This document shows positions 47,073 through 59,821 of a stretch of DNA of 64,000 nt, one piece after another. Under the pieces are notes generated by a model that was given only the letters and a program-made list of their open reading frames with translations, did no database searches and was not told the DNA's origin. Location: positions 1,364,001-1,428,000 of the forward strand of contig KN832878.1 of assembly GCA_000827325.1 (NCBI GenBank), given 5' to 3'. The stretch is from Oidiodendron maius Zn. Taxonomy: Eukaryota > Ascomycota > Leotiomycetes > Myxotrichaceae. Each line of letters opens with the position of its first letter. Position 1 is the first letter of the stretch. Position numbers and translations under genes: made by a program.

Positions 47073-48349
47073 TGATTTCATGAGGACGTATAATAAATCT
47101 TCTATTATTGAAGTTCTGGACCCCAAGTCGCGTCCGCGGTGAACTGATGGCATGGGTTGTCAACTCCCTATATGAATGACACTTTGCTTCAGACCAATTA
47201 TTAGCTGTAAAGCTGGGATTACCAAAGAGAACAGCTAAATAGTATATTAAACGCCACGGATTCTACAGTAGATAGCCTTATGGTGTTTTTCTTGACGATG
47301 AACCAGCTAAATCTCGTTCGCTGCATGAATCTCAATATCTACTAAATCACACCCTAACATTTAGAATATGTGTGAAGATGGGGGGTCAGACACCTCGAAC
47401 CCCCCGAGACTAATCCTAACCAATCTGTCAGAGCTTATAGGGTTTGCTGGTTTATCTGGGATAGTGTAAAATCGATTCTGATTCAGTTGTCTAAAGGCCT
47501 AGGTGCATATTAACACGCTGCTTATTTATATTGTGCGCTGCCTCACGCTACGGTGCGGATATGTCAATCATCCGCGCAAACGCGACGGTCTGAATATCCT
47601 TCACACAATGATAACCACTAACTTTTATAACAGAAAGTACTATATACATTGAAATGTAATCTATATAATATGGCTGATGCCTTAAAATCTTGCATAATAA
47701 TTGCCCTAAATATCGTGGTTTTGTTGGTAGATTGTAAGGGACGCGATTTAGCTGGTCCCTTCATTAATTAACTACGCACTGATTTCATGCTAGTCAAGTG
47801 GGCATAAGGTAACCTTCAAGTAACACCAGCGGCTTCATGCAGCTTTCAGCTTGCCATTGACGGTGGTACGATGCAACCCCCGCAAAACGTCAGCAGCCCA
47901 GCAGAATCCACTTTGCGGCTGGATACGAGTGACAGGTCTTATGTCATGCGCGAGAATTTCGATTGGGCAAATGTCAGGGTAAAAGCCACATAACAAGCCA
48001 CCTAACGACCATTTGCAGAACAACGTTCACTACTGCAGTCGAAAGGTATTGTGGAATGCAGCAGTCTTAGTGCTGCCAACATGGGACGGATGCGCCCTGG
48101 CAGAATTCTTTGCACCGAATGCTACTGCACGTTTCTCCTGAGCGTCTTTCATTTATGAAAAGAGTGGAGATCAATACCGAAATCAACAACTTGGTCTTGA
48201 GACTTTGCCCGGACGCCCATGATCCCCAAACTTTCAGAGGCCTCCACGACTACCTATCCAGCCATTCCAGTATTCGGTCGTTCATCAATAGTCACATCTT
48301 CAACGCACCCTAGATCGGCATATTGTCACCGAATTGCACTTGATCCAAG
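47073..48349. other. Intergenic, tyrosinase 5' flank
   Basis: 1.28 kb without a supported gene. The small frames near 47835 and 48110 have no motif. The final few hundred bases should carry the tyrosinase promoter. Confidence 0.4.
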
Positions 48350-51300
48350 ATGGGTAACCAAGCTAGCGCCGCCTCTGCCGAAGACCGTCCTGTGCCCTCC
48401 TGGACGGCAATGCTTGTGGACAACCCATCTAAAGAAGCTATCCAAGAGCATGTTTTGAGCGGCCAGCGATCTGATGGTAGAAAAATCTGTCCGCGAGTTG
48501 AAATAGACGAGTTCGTTCAGAATGAGGATATGTTCAACCTCTTCATATTAGCCCTACTACGTTTACAAGTCAATACCGAAGATAATCTCAAGAGCCCATG
48601 GAGCTGGTTCGGCTTAGGCAGAATTCATGGAGCCGTTAATGCACCTTGGGAAGGCGTTGAAAAGAATGCTCTATATACTTCTTTGCTTGCTACTGGTAGC
48701 GAAAGTCAGTTTAGGACCTGGAGCATAGTAGATTCTGTCCCAACTATAACAGCATCAAAAACCGGCCCCGACTATGCATATGGCTACTGTAGTCATGGCA
48801 GTGTTCTCTTGTAAGTTTATATAAGAGCCTAAATTATAATTTTAAGTTATCGAGGTGTACTACATACTAATATATCTTAGTCCTACTTGGCATAGGTACG
48901 ATCTAACGATATCTGACTTCTATTTTTCCACACATAACCAGTTCCAGGGCATACTCGATGGCTACTGAACAAGCAATTCAAGCCCAAATGTTTGAAATCG
49001 CTGATATCTATGCAGACGAGGCAGAAAAGACCAAAACCCAAGAATTGGCCAAAAGGTTCCGTCTTCCGTTTTGGAATCCATTTCAAGCTAGAACTACGTC
49101 CACTGGTAAAGTCGACGGAGACTTAATAACAGGCCTCTCAGTTCTCTTCTGCGTAAGCAAAATCTATGTCAAGGTGCCAAATAGTACCACCTATAGTACT
49201 ATGGTTAACAACCCACTGTATGCGTATGAGTATCCCACTAAAGCGGAACTGGCTAAAGCTTTCCCCGAAGCTGAAGGAGGCTGGGTGGAAAAATTTTTCA
49301 CTACAACAAGAAATAAGCCATTAGAGGCTTTCACCGTTAGATGTGGGGTGATAACCCAACCTTGGTCGGATCATACGAAAATGCAGAGCTATCTCACTAC
49401 AAGAATGCGTCCGGATAGTACTTGGGACCCCGGTATGAATTATAATGACTGGGACCCAAGTACTACCACATATGCGGATTGGAATAAGGATTCGAGGGGA
49501 AATTTAAATACTGCTGGCCTGAGAGCCAAATTATATGCTTGCCTCACATCAACAGACTCCGACCCTGAAGTCCTGCCTTTCACCTACGCCAAGTTTGCCA
49601 CGCGTTCTTTCCTCGATTCTGTACAGGTAGTTGGCTTCCATTTGAATGGACTCCTTTCAGACAGGCTAACGTAGACCTTGATGCTAGAGAGCTAACCCCG
49701 ACGCACCCTACAATAAGCCATGGGTACGCGCTCGACTAGGGGAGCCGCGCAGTGTTGAATCTTGGCACGACGGCCTTCATAACATATGCGCTGGTGCTTC
49801 ATGGGGTGGTTATGGATCCATGAATCCCAACGACTACGCGGTATGGTAGACTATAATTACATCGCAGTTTAACTAGGCTAATAGCAACTAGGGCTTTGAT
49901 CCAATATTTCCTTTTATTCATACCTGTAAGCAATCAGCTGCATATAAGGGCTATTTGATTCTATTTTATCTAAAAAAAAAAAATTTAGTTGTCGATTTCA
50001 TAACAGCATTATATCAAGCCAAGTTTCCAAACAATGGGAAATTATTCAGTGATCGTCCCGCACTTGCGAAACTCCTCCCAAATGACCTCACTGCCGACGC
50101 ACTGAATGCAAGGAATGGCTGGTGGAACAGCGCTCCTGGGTACAAAGGAGATATTGGTATTCTAATGGCAACTATAGGTAGGTTGTTTCCTTTGTAATAG
50201 ATTTCAAAACTTCAAGACTAACCCCTAAGATCCCACATATACGTCGAACGTAGGCACATGGGAAAATTCATTGACCCCGCTCACGCCATTCAAGATTGAT
50301 CGAAACTACGATGGAGCCGCGGTTAATCGAAAGGATGAGCGACAATTCTGGACTTCTCTCGATTGTGAAGACATATCTAGACTTGGATACACCTATGACG
50401 AACTGATACCAATGCCGACAGCTGCAGAAATCGCATCACAGCCAATAGAGAGCGGAAATATAATACTAGCAAACATGAATTATGCCAACAGCTACATTAA
50501 CAAAAACTTTGCATGGTTTCAACCAATCGACGATACTGGCCGAGTTGAAGACCCTTCATTCTCCAAAAAAGTGGCGGAAGCCATACCACGATTAAACCAT
50601 CTGAATATATTCACTGAAAAGCCACCAAAAATAGATTTACCGATAGCAACACTGAGTGGCACACCGACTCCTACACCAGTAACATTAAATACGCTATATG
50701 CAACTGGAACAACTGGTTTTGCAGATCTCTGGGGAACTCCGCCTGCAGAAGAACAGAAGTCTTCAGAAGAAGAGAAGTCTCCAGAAGAAAAGTTTGTGGG
50801 AGCGAGGAATTTGAGCATGGTGGAAAAGCTGGCCACCGCTACTAACCAAGATCCTCCTGCTATCACCTTAAAGGGACGCTCAGATACAGAAAGGGCTGTA
50901 GAGAGCGGTCAACATCATCTGGGATCTCATCTTCGAAGTCAGTCGGAAGACTTGAAGACCTCACCATCTTCACATGTTGACTCCGGTGGAATTGGGTTGA
51001 ATGGTATAACCTCTCCTCATCTCAAAAATAATGGCACAACAGCACATGACCCAGATGAGTGAGTTTCCATATTACAATCTCCAGCTCTTCATATCTAACG
51101 TTGATAGTCTGGTTTATGACTACCCACCGTCCATCCTCAAAGATGGGACTCTACGAAACTGGAGTTTTCAATACAGATGTCAGCGGTAGGCGCTTGCTAA
51201 TTAGCTCGTAATGTTAGAATCTTCAAGCTTATAGGAATTCTTGCAGACACGCACTTAACACGTCATTTTCTGTCTACGTCTTCATTGGCGACTTTCCCGC

Positions 51301-52063
51301 AGATCAGACTAAGTGGAATGAGGCATACAACCTTGTTCTGGTAAATCATACCATGGTCACCCACAACGAGAACCTTATTGGGCCCTATTCGGGGGAAGGA
51401 GACAATCCTAATCTGACTCCGGCTGGGACTGGGTCGGCGAGTAGCTGTGGAAGGTGCAACACTCAAGCTGCGAAGAAACTGATCACCACTGACTTCACAC
51501 CTCTTACTCCTATGCTTATGCATTATGTGCTGAGCGGGAGGAAAGCTAGCAATCTTGTTCCTGAAAGTGAGGCTAGGCTAAGGAGCCTAGATAGAGTAGA
51601 CGTCATCCCGTTTCTTAAGAGACATCTCCATTGGAGAATCGTACGGGTATGTTTGCCGCTACCGAGGCCTATGATCTCTGCTGATATGATTTTGTTACTC
51701 TAGCTTGACAGGGTGGAGATTCACCGCAATGAGTAAGTAAACTTGTATAATCTAAAGAACTTTAACATTTCTCAGTTCGCCTTCACGGGAGTTATGCTAA
51801 CTTTGATACTCTGAAGTGTGCCTGACTTTAAATCTTGGGTGAGTTTTGTATCCCTTATTTCCCTACATCATTTAAGGTATAAGAATATATTACTAATGGA
51901 AACCACGAAGGTTCATGATGAGATAATGACACTTCCTAAGAGAATGCATCATCCTCCAAAATATGATGGTCACGAGATTCAATGGGATATTACACATGGA
52001 CGACCGGGCGGTTTGGACCAGGGTGAAGGGCCGTTTGATTTCGTCCTCAATAATACGTCGTGA
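48350..52063 (+). CDS. Tyrosinase with Tyrosinase_C domain and altered CuB site (1014 aa, 12 exons)
   Basis: Type-3 copper monophenol/catechol oxidase family. Exons: 48350-48810, 48881-48895, 48948-49626, 49688-49840, 49892-49925, 49989-50177, 50254-51058, 51108-51185, 51247-51646, 51704-51732, 51817-51838, 51884-52063; total 3045 nt. CuA: His93 (RIHGAVNAP), His149 (YCSHGS), His158 (PTWHRAY). The last lies on a 15-nt exon. CuB: His412 and His416 (WHDGLHN), then FDPIFPFIHTFVDF, where relatives have FW.HH...DR: one His of the pair is Ile445 and the Arg is Phe. A Ser/Glu-rich insert (about 640-775) precedes the C-terminal domain with FIGDFPADQTKWNEA, SSCGRCNTQ, PLTPMLMHYVL and LKRHLHWRI. No signal peptide. 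Activity is uncertain. Confidence 0.82.
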
Positions 52064-52214
52064 CCAACTCGAATTCATCTCAATTCACTTAACATGACTC
52101 CCATTGCAGGAACCAGATAGTGATTCATTATTAAGACAACTATGTGAGGTATTACATCTCTCACTCCCCCGTCGTTAATAATTCCCACAGCAGTAGTTAT
52201 GAGATCCTATGTTC

Positions 52215-53129
52215 TCAAACCAACTTGGAAAATTTGGGTGTCCTATAGAGATACCCAGTCAAGAGAGCACAAGGTAGAGCCGTTGCCCAGGCCACTGTGG
52301 CAAATTCTGTCAAAGCCTTATCCATTATCCAAGTACTAGCACCAAATTCTTCACTACCATTTTGTGTCGCCTGGGCCGGAGTTGGAGTTGCGTTTACCGT
52401 GAGGCCCAAAATTCCGAAAAGCTGCGCCAGAATTTGTAGAAATGCGCCTGCGTATAAACTTGTAACGATGAGTAGAACAACATATGGCGTCCAAGGAGAT
52501 AACCGGTCACGGTATGAATCAGACCTGTGTCTTTGCTTCGCTGAAGCATGTCTTTCTGCTTTAGCCCCGCCAACGGACTCTGACCCACGTTCTCTCGTGG
52601 ATTCGCCGTTAAAGGTACCAATAACTACATTGAGGACTGTCCAAGGAAGTAGTAGTAGAAGGCCAAGACATAGGAGGCATGAAGCTGCGATTTGAAGGTG
52701 TCCTGCGTAATGAACTACAATCTTTATGAGAACGACTTCTTCCTTCCATGATAGGAAGCTCGTACCTTCTTGACACTCTTGGGCACCACCATTGAGCGAA
52801 TTGTCCTCTGTTCCTGTCTCAACTGGTAATCTGCAACTGGTCTGATTCCAACCCGAGGGCGCGTAGAATGCGCAATCTGGAATCTCGCATGTGGTTACAT
52901 TTGTGGTGGCATTGAAAGACACGGAGGGGATACCGCAACGGTAGAACGGCGATCGGTGAGCGACGCAAACTGGATCAGTCCATGCGATAGGGCTGCCGCC
53001 GTCAACTAATGTCTCGTAGTACTTTTGTATGGACCATCGGTTGGAAGTAAGAGCGAGGATGACAAAGGTCGTGGACACAATTGAAAGCGAAAGCGAAGTC
53101 AGCGACGCGAGGATAATCTTTGGTCGCAT
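52215..53129 (-). CDS. Four-TM glycoprotein-like membrane protein (304 aa)
   Basis: Single exon. The first true ATG (53129) starts MRPKIILASLTSLSLSIVS directly at TM1 (residues about 4-26). A Cys-containing outer loop follows with N-glycosylation sites (NATT, NVTT, NQTS). TM2 is near 145-165 (SCLLCLGLLLLLPWTVL), TM3 near 215-240 and TM4 near 270-290; the loop between TM2 and TM3 is basic and Ser-rich. This one-long-loop, four-TM topology is that of Sur7/claudin-like fungal membrane proteins, but the diagnostic motifs are not evident. It lies between the tyrosinase and DUF6603 genes; function unknown. Confidence 0.6.
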   Translation of the reverse strand: MRPKIILASLTSLSLSIVSTTFVILALTSNRWSIQKYYETLVDGGSPIAWTDPVCVAHRSPFYRCGIPSVSFNATTNVTTCEIPDCAFYAPSGWNQTSCRLPVETGTEDNSLNGGAQECQEGTSFLSWKEEVVLIKIVVHYAGHLQIAASCLLCLGLLLLLPWTVLNVVIGTFNGESTRERGSESVGGAKAERHASAKQRHRSDSYRDRLSPWTPYVVLLIVTSLYAGAFLQILAQLFGILGLTVNATPTPAQATQNGSEEFGASTWIMDKALTEFATVAWATALPCALLTGYLYRTPKFSKLV

Positions 53130-54060
53130 TTTACCAGTGCACACTGTGCAAGGAGAAGATGGATATCGCAGTGAAGCAGTCAACGGTCTCAAAACTAGAT
53201 GAGTGACACACTCGCCGTTGCTTAATGAGAAATAGTAGGTCTACTTCGTATTGGTTGCTAGTCTTGGCCCTCCGAGCAGACACTCGGCATTGTTCTACAC
53301 GCTCGGTGGAAGTGGAAATTTAGTTTTCGCAGGGGATAATGCAGGGGCGGTTCGATGTCAGCTTCAGCTCTCAAGTGGCCGGCCACCGTTGTGAGCTGTC
53401 GGCTCCATGCATGCCTGTTCAAGTGTGTGCGTGGGTTGCAGAGAAGGATGCATACAGGAGTCCCCTGAGCATCCTGATACTACAGCACCTGTCCAACGCT
53501 GCAGCCACGCTCGTGCGTGCTCGCACTGCTCATCCCCTCGACTGGCAGTCACTACCTTTGCTAAGCTGCGGTTTCACCAATAGAATCTACTATTCTAATG
53601 CTAACGGCCTTAGTAATTCCATTCCTGTAAGAGGGAATCTTCTACACTTTGAATACGAGAGCCAATCACTGTACGAGAACTGCTAAGCGAAGGCAGTGGC
53701 TGCTAGTTGAGGGGATCTGAGGCCGTCAGCTCGTCACACAGACTCACAACCCCATACAACCGGCTTAGCTCACACAGAGCGGACGCCGCTTACCACCCAC
53801 AGAAGATGCAGCTGCAAGACCCTCAGCTGATTCTAGTCCTGCGTGCGCCATTGCTAGGTTTGGGGCGTTGGCTAAAGCAACAACGCAAGAGGAAGAGAGG
53901 AGTCTCTGTGCTACGTGCTCCGTAACGTGCCCCATGATCATCAGCTGGGGATGACAGGGGCGCAGCAATCGTGCGACTTGGGTGTCGAAGGTGCTATTGC
54001 TTCTTCATATGCGGACATCGCGATATCTCCTTCCCTCAACAGCAACAGCTCTCCGACTAA
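53130..54060. promoter_or_regulatory. Divergent intergenic region between four-TM and DUF6603 genes
   Basis: 931 bp between the two start codons, relatively GC-rich. Small frames on both strands show no family motif. It must contain both promoters. Confidence 0.4.
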
Positions 54061-57000
54061 ATGGCGACTCCTGGCACCTTCTTGATTCCTGTGCCCGGGA
54101 AGCCTGCCGTCGTGGATACCACAGGTGAATGGCATCAAATCCTGACAAAAGAAGGCATTGATGTGACTGCCGACGCAAGCGACAACAAAGACGTGACTGT
54201 TACAGCGTCGATAGTCAAAAATAATTGGACCCTACCATTCTCTTCAACTAAAAATGCCATTGCATTTGGATCGCAGTATGATGTGGACGCATTGGAGAAC
54301 AACGCTTGGCTGGGTGATGCTTTGTACTGTTCGTGTTTCGAAGCAAAAGCTGCGTAGAGAGGAGGCTAATGAGTGACAGCTGGGGTCATGGCTCTTTCCT
54401 TGAATACGCCGCCAGACGTAGCTCACACGCTCAAAGATGTTTTTGGTGCGTTTGGCATAATTGACGATGCCGCTACGCCAGATGTTGCCGACTTCCTGTT
54501 AAAGTTGGGCCTCGATGCTTTGCAAGTAACGGTCCATAACCCCCCCGCTCCGTCCCAAACAGAGCAACTGAATGCACTGTGGTGCATTACGGCTTCGGAT
54601 ACTTATGAGGCCGTGCTCAGACTGGCGTTTGACCTCGACGTTAATAGCGTGAAAGTGGCAGTCCAAAATGCAATATCTTGGATCAAAACAAATTTGGGCC
54701 TCTCGATCGATTCTAGCAGTTTGCCCGACTTGCCACCCATTCTGATCACGCTGACGAGGACAAACTTCTATACTCTCGACAACTTGGAGTTTTCTCAGAC
54801 ATACGCAATGAGCTTCCAGTTTTCCATCGCCAATTTTAACTGCTCCGTTGACTTCTCTCTCTTGGGCATGACATTTCTTCTCACGCCGCCTCCAGGATCA
54901 ACGATAACCAACATCTATGAGACAATAAAGAATCTTTTGCTCACTGATGGTACCTCCCAGGGGCTGGATGAGACGCAAATGCCCGCTGGCGGTTCGAGCG
55001 ACGGAACTGGCGCGGACAATTTGTTTGCGGAGTTCTTTTCGCACATCGCATTGTGGTACGTCCAGGTCAGTAAAGATGTAAATGATGATGGAACCTCGAG
55101 ATTATCATGGGGCGTGACGCTCCTGGCTGGCTGGACTGTCAAATCACAGGCTATCCTGGTGGGGCTCAGTTACAATTCCAATACATCAAAATTTGTTGGG
55201 AAATTAGTGTTATCGGCGGAAGTGCCGGGTGCACTCAGTCAAAGGATGCCTAACTACGACAGGAGACTGACAGTACCGTCTGAAACTTTGAAATCGATGG
55301 GCATCGACGCCGCGACCATCCCTCCGAATATCAACTTGTGGGATCTGTTTACCGACCATGGAACACCGCCTAAAAACCTCCCATTTTTACTAACAGCAGC
55401 GCAAGTATCATACCAGACCATTGACACTTCAACATCTAATTTCACATTCTATATGGTCCTGTCCGGGGCAGGAACGGAGGACACTTCCAATGAGGCTCCC
55501 TCAGGATTTGTTTGGGGCAAAATCTCTGTTTTAGCCTCATTGATGAAGCAGAAGTCGACAGTTCCAAACGGAACAACGCGGACGTTTACCAAAATTCAGA
55601 TCCAATCAAATTTCATCCTCATGTCCAAAGGCAACCCATTTATTAACCCCGCATTTCTCCAGGTTTCGTTGGAATATGATAATTCAGGGTCTGGGAGCCA
55701 ATGGATACTAGAAGGGTCTGTTGACAATCTGTCAGTGGCTTTGCTTGCGGATTATTTCGATGCGTCTTCTAGTGAGGGTGCTATGGCTGTCCTTGGAAAC
55801 ATCACTCTCAGTTCCCTCGATATGGTCTATACATACTCTTCGGGAAGCGCATCATCGTTTCTGATCACGGCGATTCTCCAACTGGGCGGCCTTGAACTTG
55901 ATCTCAGTTACCAATATGTTAGCAGCTTGAATGTGGGAAAGACTGCGGCTCAGGTTAAGTGGGGTGATACGCTACCAAATGGTGCGAAATCAATTACCTC
56001 AAACTGGACTTTTGAGGCGTATCTCCGTGAAAATTCACCAGGTGCCACAATTGCGTCTATCGCAGAGAGCATTGTCCCTGGTAGTGCCGCTAATATTCCT
56101 ACCTTTGTTGGAGGTATTTCTGTTGCTCCCTTGTCTGGCCCGAGTGACTCTCCAGTAAAGTTGATCTACACCGGTGGCAATGCTATTGGCTCTCTTCTCC
56201 TGGTATGGGTCAGCATTGGAGCCTTCAATCTCACTTTCGTTCAATATAGGACCCCGTCGGCCAACGGCAGCACCCCGATAACAAAGAGGATTTTGAGGAT
56301 TTCAGTAGACCAAATTCCACTCTTAGATGATGTACCACTGGTAAAAGAGCTTCCTCAGCCATTCGATCACCTTGTATATCTATGGGTGCAAGATGCAGAC
56401 CCAACTGTAACTGGAACAGCGAACGCTGGGTTTACTAGAGCTTTACTGGCTGGTCCAAGCGATCCAAATGCACCTACTATCAACATTAATGACGTGTTGA
56501 GCAAGGAAGGGATTCCCGTGATTCAATTTAAGGATGCGAAGAATACCCCTCAACCTAGTGACCTTTTACTTCAAGAAGGGCACCACTTTGTTGTCGTCGC
56601 AAACGGTTCTGTAGTTTTGGACCACGTCTTCCATGCTTCAGCAAGTGATACCACCCCAACAAACCAACTTGCATCGTCCGGTGCCCCAGGTTCTTCATCG
56701 TCCGGAAATGTTTCTGCCCCCGCAACTGCCGAACCTGAAGCACCAGTTACAAAAGGCGATACGAACAAAAAGGCCGGACCACTCTCAGTGTCTGGTCTCG
56801 CGCTGCAATACAAGAATGGATCTCTTTTTGTCGGTGTTGATGCCAAGCTAGTCCTTGGCCCTTTGACTTTTGCAGTTCTAGGATTTACTATCGAGCTTGA
56901 AATTAGTAAAATCAAATTAGACGATCTATCAGCCATCATAACAGATGATCTTGTGCATTTTTCGATCCATGGCCTCGAAGTAGGGGTTGCCAAAGATCCT

Positions 57001-59379
57001 TTAACTTTGGAGGGAGTCTTTGTTTACGATACGGGCATAGACCCTACCACTGGAGATGCCTACGAGAGTTATCGCGGAGGCATTGCCGTTGGTTTCAAAG
57101 CCTGGGATATTCTCGCAGTTGGCGAGTACAAGGTCATGAATGTCGTGACAACGAATACCCAGTTCAAGTCTGTGTTTGTGTAAGTCCTCCCTCGCATAAT
57201 AACTCATCTCAAATGCTAATTGTAGAAAGTTATGGAAAACTTGATGGACCTCTTGTAGAACTTGAGTTCGCCACCATTTCTGGTGTCCGGCTCGGATTTG
57301 GCTTCAACTCGACGGTATACCTGCCTTCTGCTGACCTCCTGTACACTTTCCCCTTCATCAACGATTCTAGTGCTGCCGGGGCTGGAAATGATCCCATGCA
57401 AGTGCTCAATAATATGATCGTTCCACAGAACAATAATCCCGCATATGTGTCGAGCAAAGAAGGAGGATGCTGGTTCTGTGCTGTGAGTTTCCTCAATTTA
57501 TCCTCATTCAAACATGTCTGATTATTTCAAGGGAATGACTATCACATGCTTCGATTGCGTGACCCTTACGGCTGTCTTGATGTTTGAAGTTGACACAACT
57601 CCTCAAAGCGGTGGTGCCAAAATAGCGCTCCTAGCTGGTTGGTTTATAATACTTTCCATATCTTCAGATCGACTAATATGATATGTAGATGGTGTCTTCC
57701 AGATGGAGCCTCTGGCACCACCAGACTTGTCCCTGTTTTACATTGAAGTCCTAATCAAAGTCGAACTGGACATCACCGATGGATACATTGCAGCTGATGC
57801 TGTTCTCGCGCCTGCATCCCATGTCTATGTTCCGCAAGCACACCTTACAGGCGGCGCTTCATTCTATTCATGGTTCGCGCCTAATTCCCATGCCGGCGAC
57901 TGGGTTATTAGTATTGGAGGTTATAATAAAGGATTTAACGTTCCTTCGCATTACCCAAATCCTTCTAGGCTCGCACTTAGCTTCACTGTCGGCGATGAAA
58001 TTCAAATAGTTGGTCAAGGTTACGCAGCAGTTACCCCGAAGTGCGCCATGGCGGGCGGCTCACTCCATATGTCTCTTGGCATCGGTCCTGTGAGCGCATA
58101 CTGTGATATCATCCTCGACGTATTCATTAACTTTAAGCCATTCTATTTTATTGCAGAGATATCTCTCTCTGTTGGGGTTGAATGCGACATTGATATTTTG
58201 TTCATTCATATCCACGTTTCAGTGAGCATTGGAGCAGACTTAACGCTCTGGGGGCCCGACTCTTTTGGTGGTCTTGCACACGTCGACTTCTGGTTTTTCG
58301 GTTTCGATATTCGATTCGGAGATGGTTCAAAATCCATTCCAGGTATTCCACTTGCCGATTTCTACGAAATGGTCAGAACACCAGGTCCAGCATCAACACC
58401 TCCGTCAACGGACACTACTATAGCTACCAATCCCTATATAACCCAACACAAGTATAGCATCGAGGCCGGAATATTTCCTTCACCTCCCAAAAGCACTTCA
58501 GCAGTCTTCCCAAATACTGGCGCAGCAACAGAATGGCTCGTCCAGCCTGCCAATCTTCAGATCCGTATTGATTTTGATTTTGCCTTGAGCAGTGCAGTTA
58601 TCATCGTGAACGAGACCGATCATTCTCAAGACTATTCGATTCAATTGCCGGCACCTACATCATCAATTTCCCCCACGTCACTGGATCCAATTAACTCTTT
58701 CCCTATGCACAGCAGTGATCCAATAACGTCTGCTCTGGAGCTACGCATCTACTCTCTCGATGGCGCCAGTCCTACCCTGATTCCGGGTTTTACTGCTGAT
58801 CTCGTGCTCAAAAACGGTGCAAAAGCGCTCTGGAGTAAATACGATCCCGTTAACGACCCCCTTGTCTCGCACAGTCCCCCTTCCTTGACGAGTGGTAGTG
58901 ACCCAACATTGCTCCTATGTCAAGCCGTGCGAATATTTGCTCCCATCGCCGTCCGTGCGAGAAGTCCGATCGTTGACTTCGATGCTACTGCGGCAATGCG
59001 AGAAGCCTTTGAGTATCATCTCGCAGCTCCTGAACCTGAGCAGACCAAGTACCTCGCAGGGCCGCCGGTTCAGTCAGCAACGCCATGGCAACAACTTGGA
59101 GATGAGTGGTCGGGTAAAACGAATGGGCAGCTGAACGGGGCCGCTAAATCTGTAATTAGGGGTGATGATGTTGCTGGTGGAGGTGGCATGCTAGGATTGT
59201 GTGCTGATGTACTAGGATGGGGTAACAGACCTGCAGCGGATAAGGTTGCGAATGTTGTTACTGTGCCAGCTGATGGGAGGATGGAGTGGAACTTGAAGAG
59301 TGATCCTCCCAATCTGCTGATCCAAGAGTTGGCAGATTATTACCCTGCGCTGCCAATGTGGACTACTGCTAGCGCTTGA
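54061..59379 (+). CDS. DUF6603-domain giant protein (1705 aa, 5 exons)
   Basis: Exons 54061-54328, 54380-57179, 57230-57482, 57532-57637, 57689-59379; total 5118 nt. The C-terminal third is a good DUF6603 domain: LALQYKNGSLFVGVDAKLVL, FVYGKLDGPLVELEFATISG, then (about 1212-1240) GDWVISIGGYNKGF with PSHYPNPSRL, AMAGGSLHMS, and (about 1330-1355) LWGPDSFGGLAHVDFWF. The domain is made of repeated amphipathic beta strands. The N-terminal 900 residues are also beta-rich, with a Ser/Thr/Pro linker near 830-870. No signal peptide or TM. The domain occurs in bacteria and fungi and has no assigned function. Intron 1 (GTTCGT donor) and the AAAG acceptor before exon 3 are the weaker borders. Confidence 0.8.
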
Positions 59380-59821
59380 TCAGACAGGGATGTCCTGCGG
59401 CTGTATTCTTGGTGGTCTTATTTAAACTAATGCATGATCTATTCCGTTGAAATAATCACTGATGCTTTTCATATAGAGACGAAAGCTCAAATATGTGAGA
59501 ATGCACCAATCTATGCTTGAACTGCTAATGAATCTCATGCTCAAAATATTGCTTGTCGCTCACTCATTATGAAATATGACAAGAACTTTCACCTAGCCGC
59601 GCTCTGTGTGACGTACACGGTATCTCTCGCTTTATGGAATCAAATAATGTGATAACGCAGATTGCAAGGGCGAGGTTGACTAATTTTATCTTCGTTACGC
59701 AAGCATTAACCGCTCTAATTAATGCGTCGGAGGAGGGAAACAAGATAGCGGTGAGAAGGGGATCTGGTTGCTCATGGTCAGCACTCAAGTAAGAATCCTT
59801 CCGCTCAAATCAAAAGAACAC
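59380..59821. other. Convergent 3' intergenic region
   Basis: 442 bp between the 3' ends of the DUF6603 gene (+) and the next minus-strand gene. Nothing recognised. Confidence 0.4.

Noticed and set aside
49960-49995. Run of A before the tyrosinase exon at 49989, as a frameshift site
   Set aside because: The run is intronic, lying between a good GTAAGC donor and the TTTAG acceptor, so it does not affect the frame.
53339-53925. Frames between the four-TM and DUF6603 genes
   Set aside because: No family resemblance. They fall in a GC-richer promoter region where stop codons are rarer.
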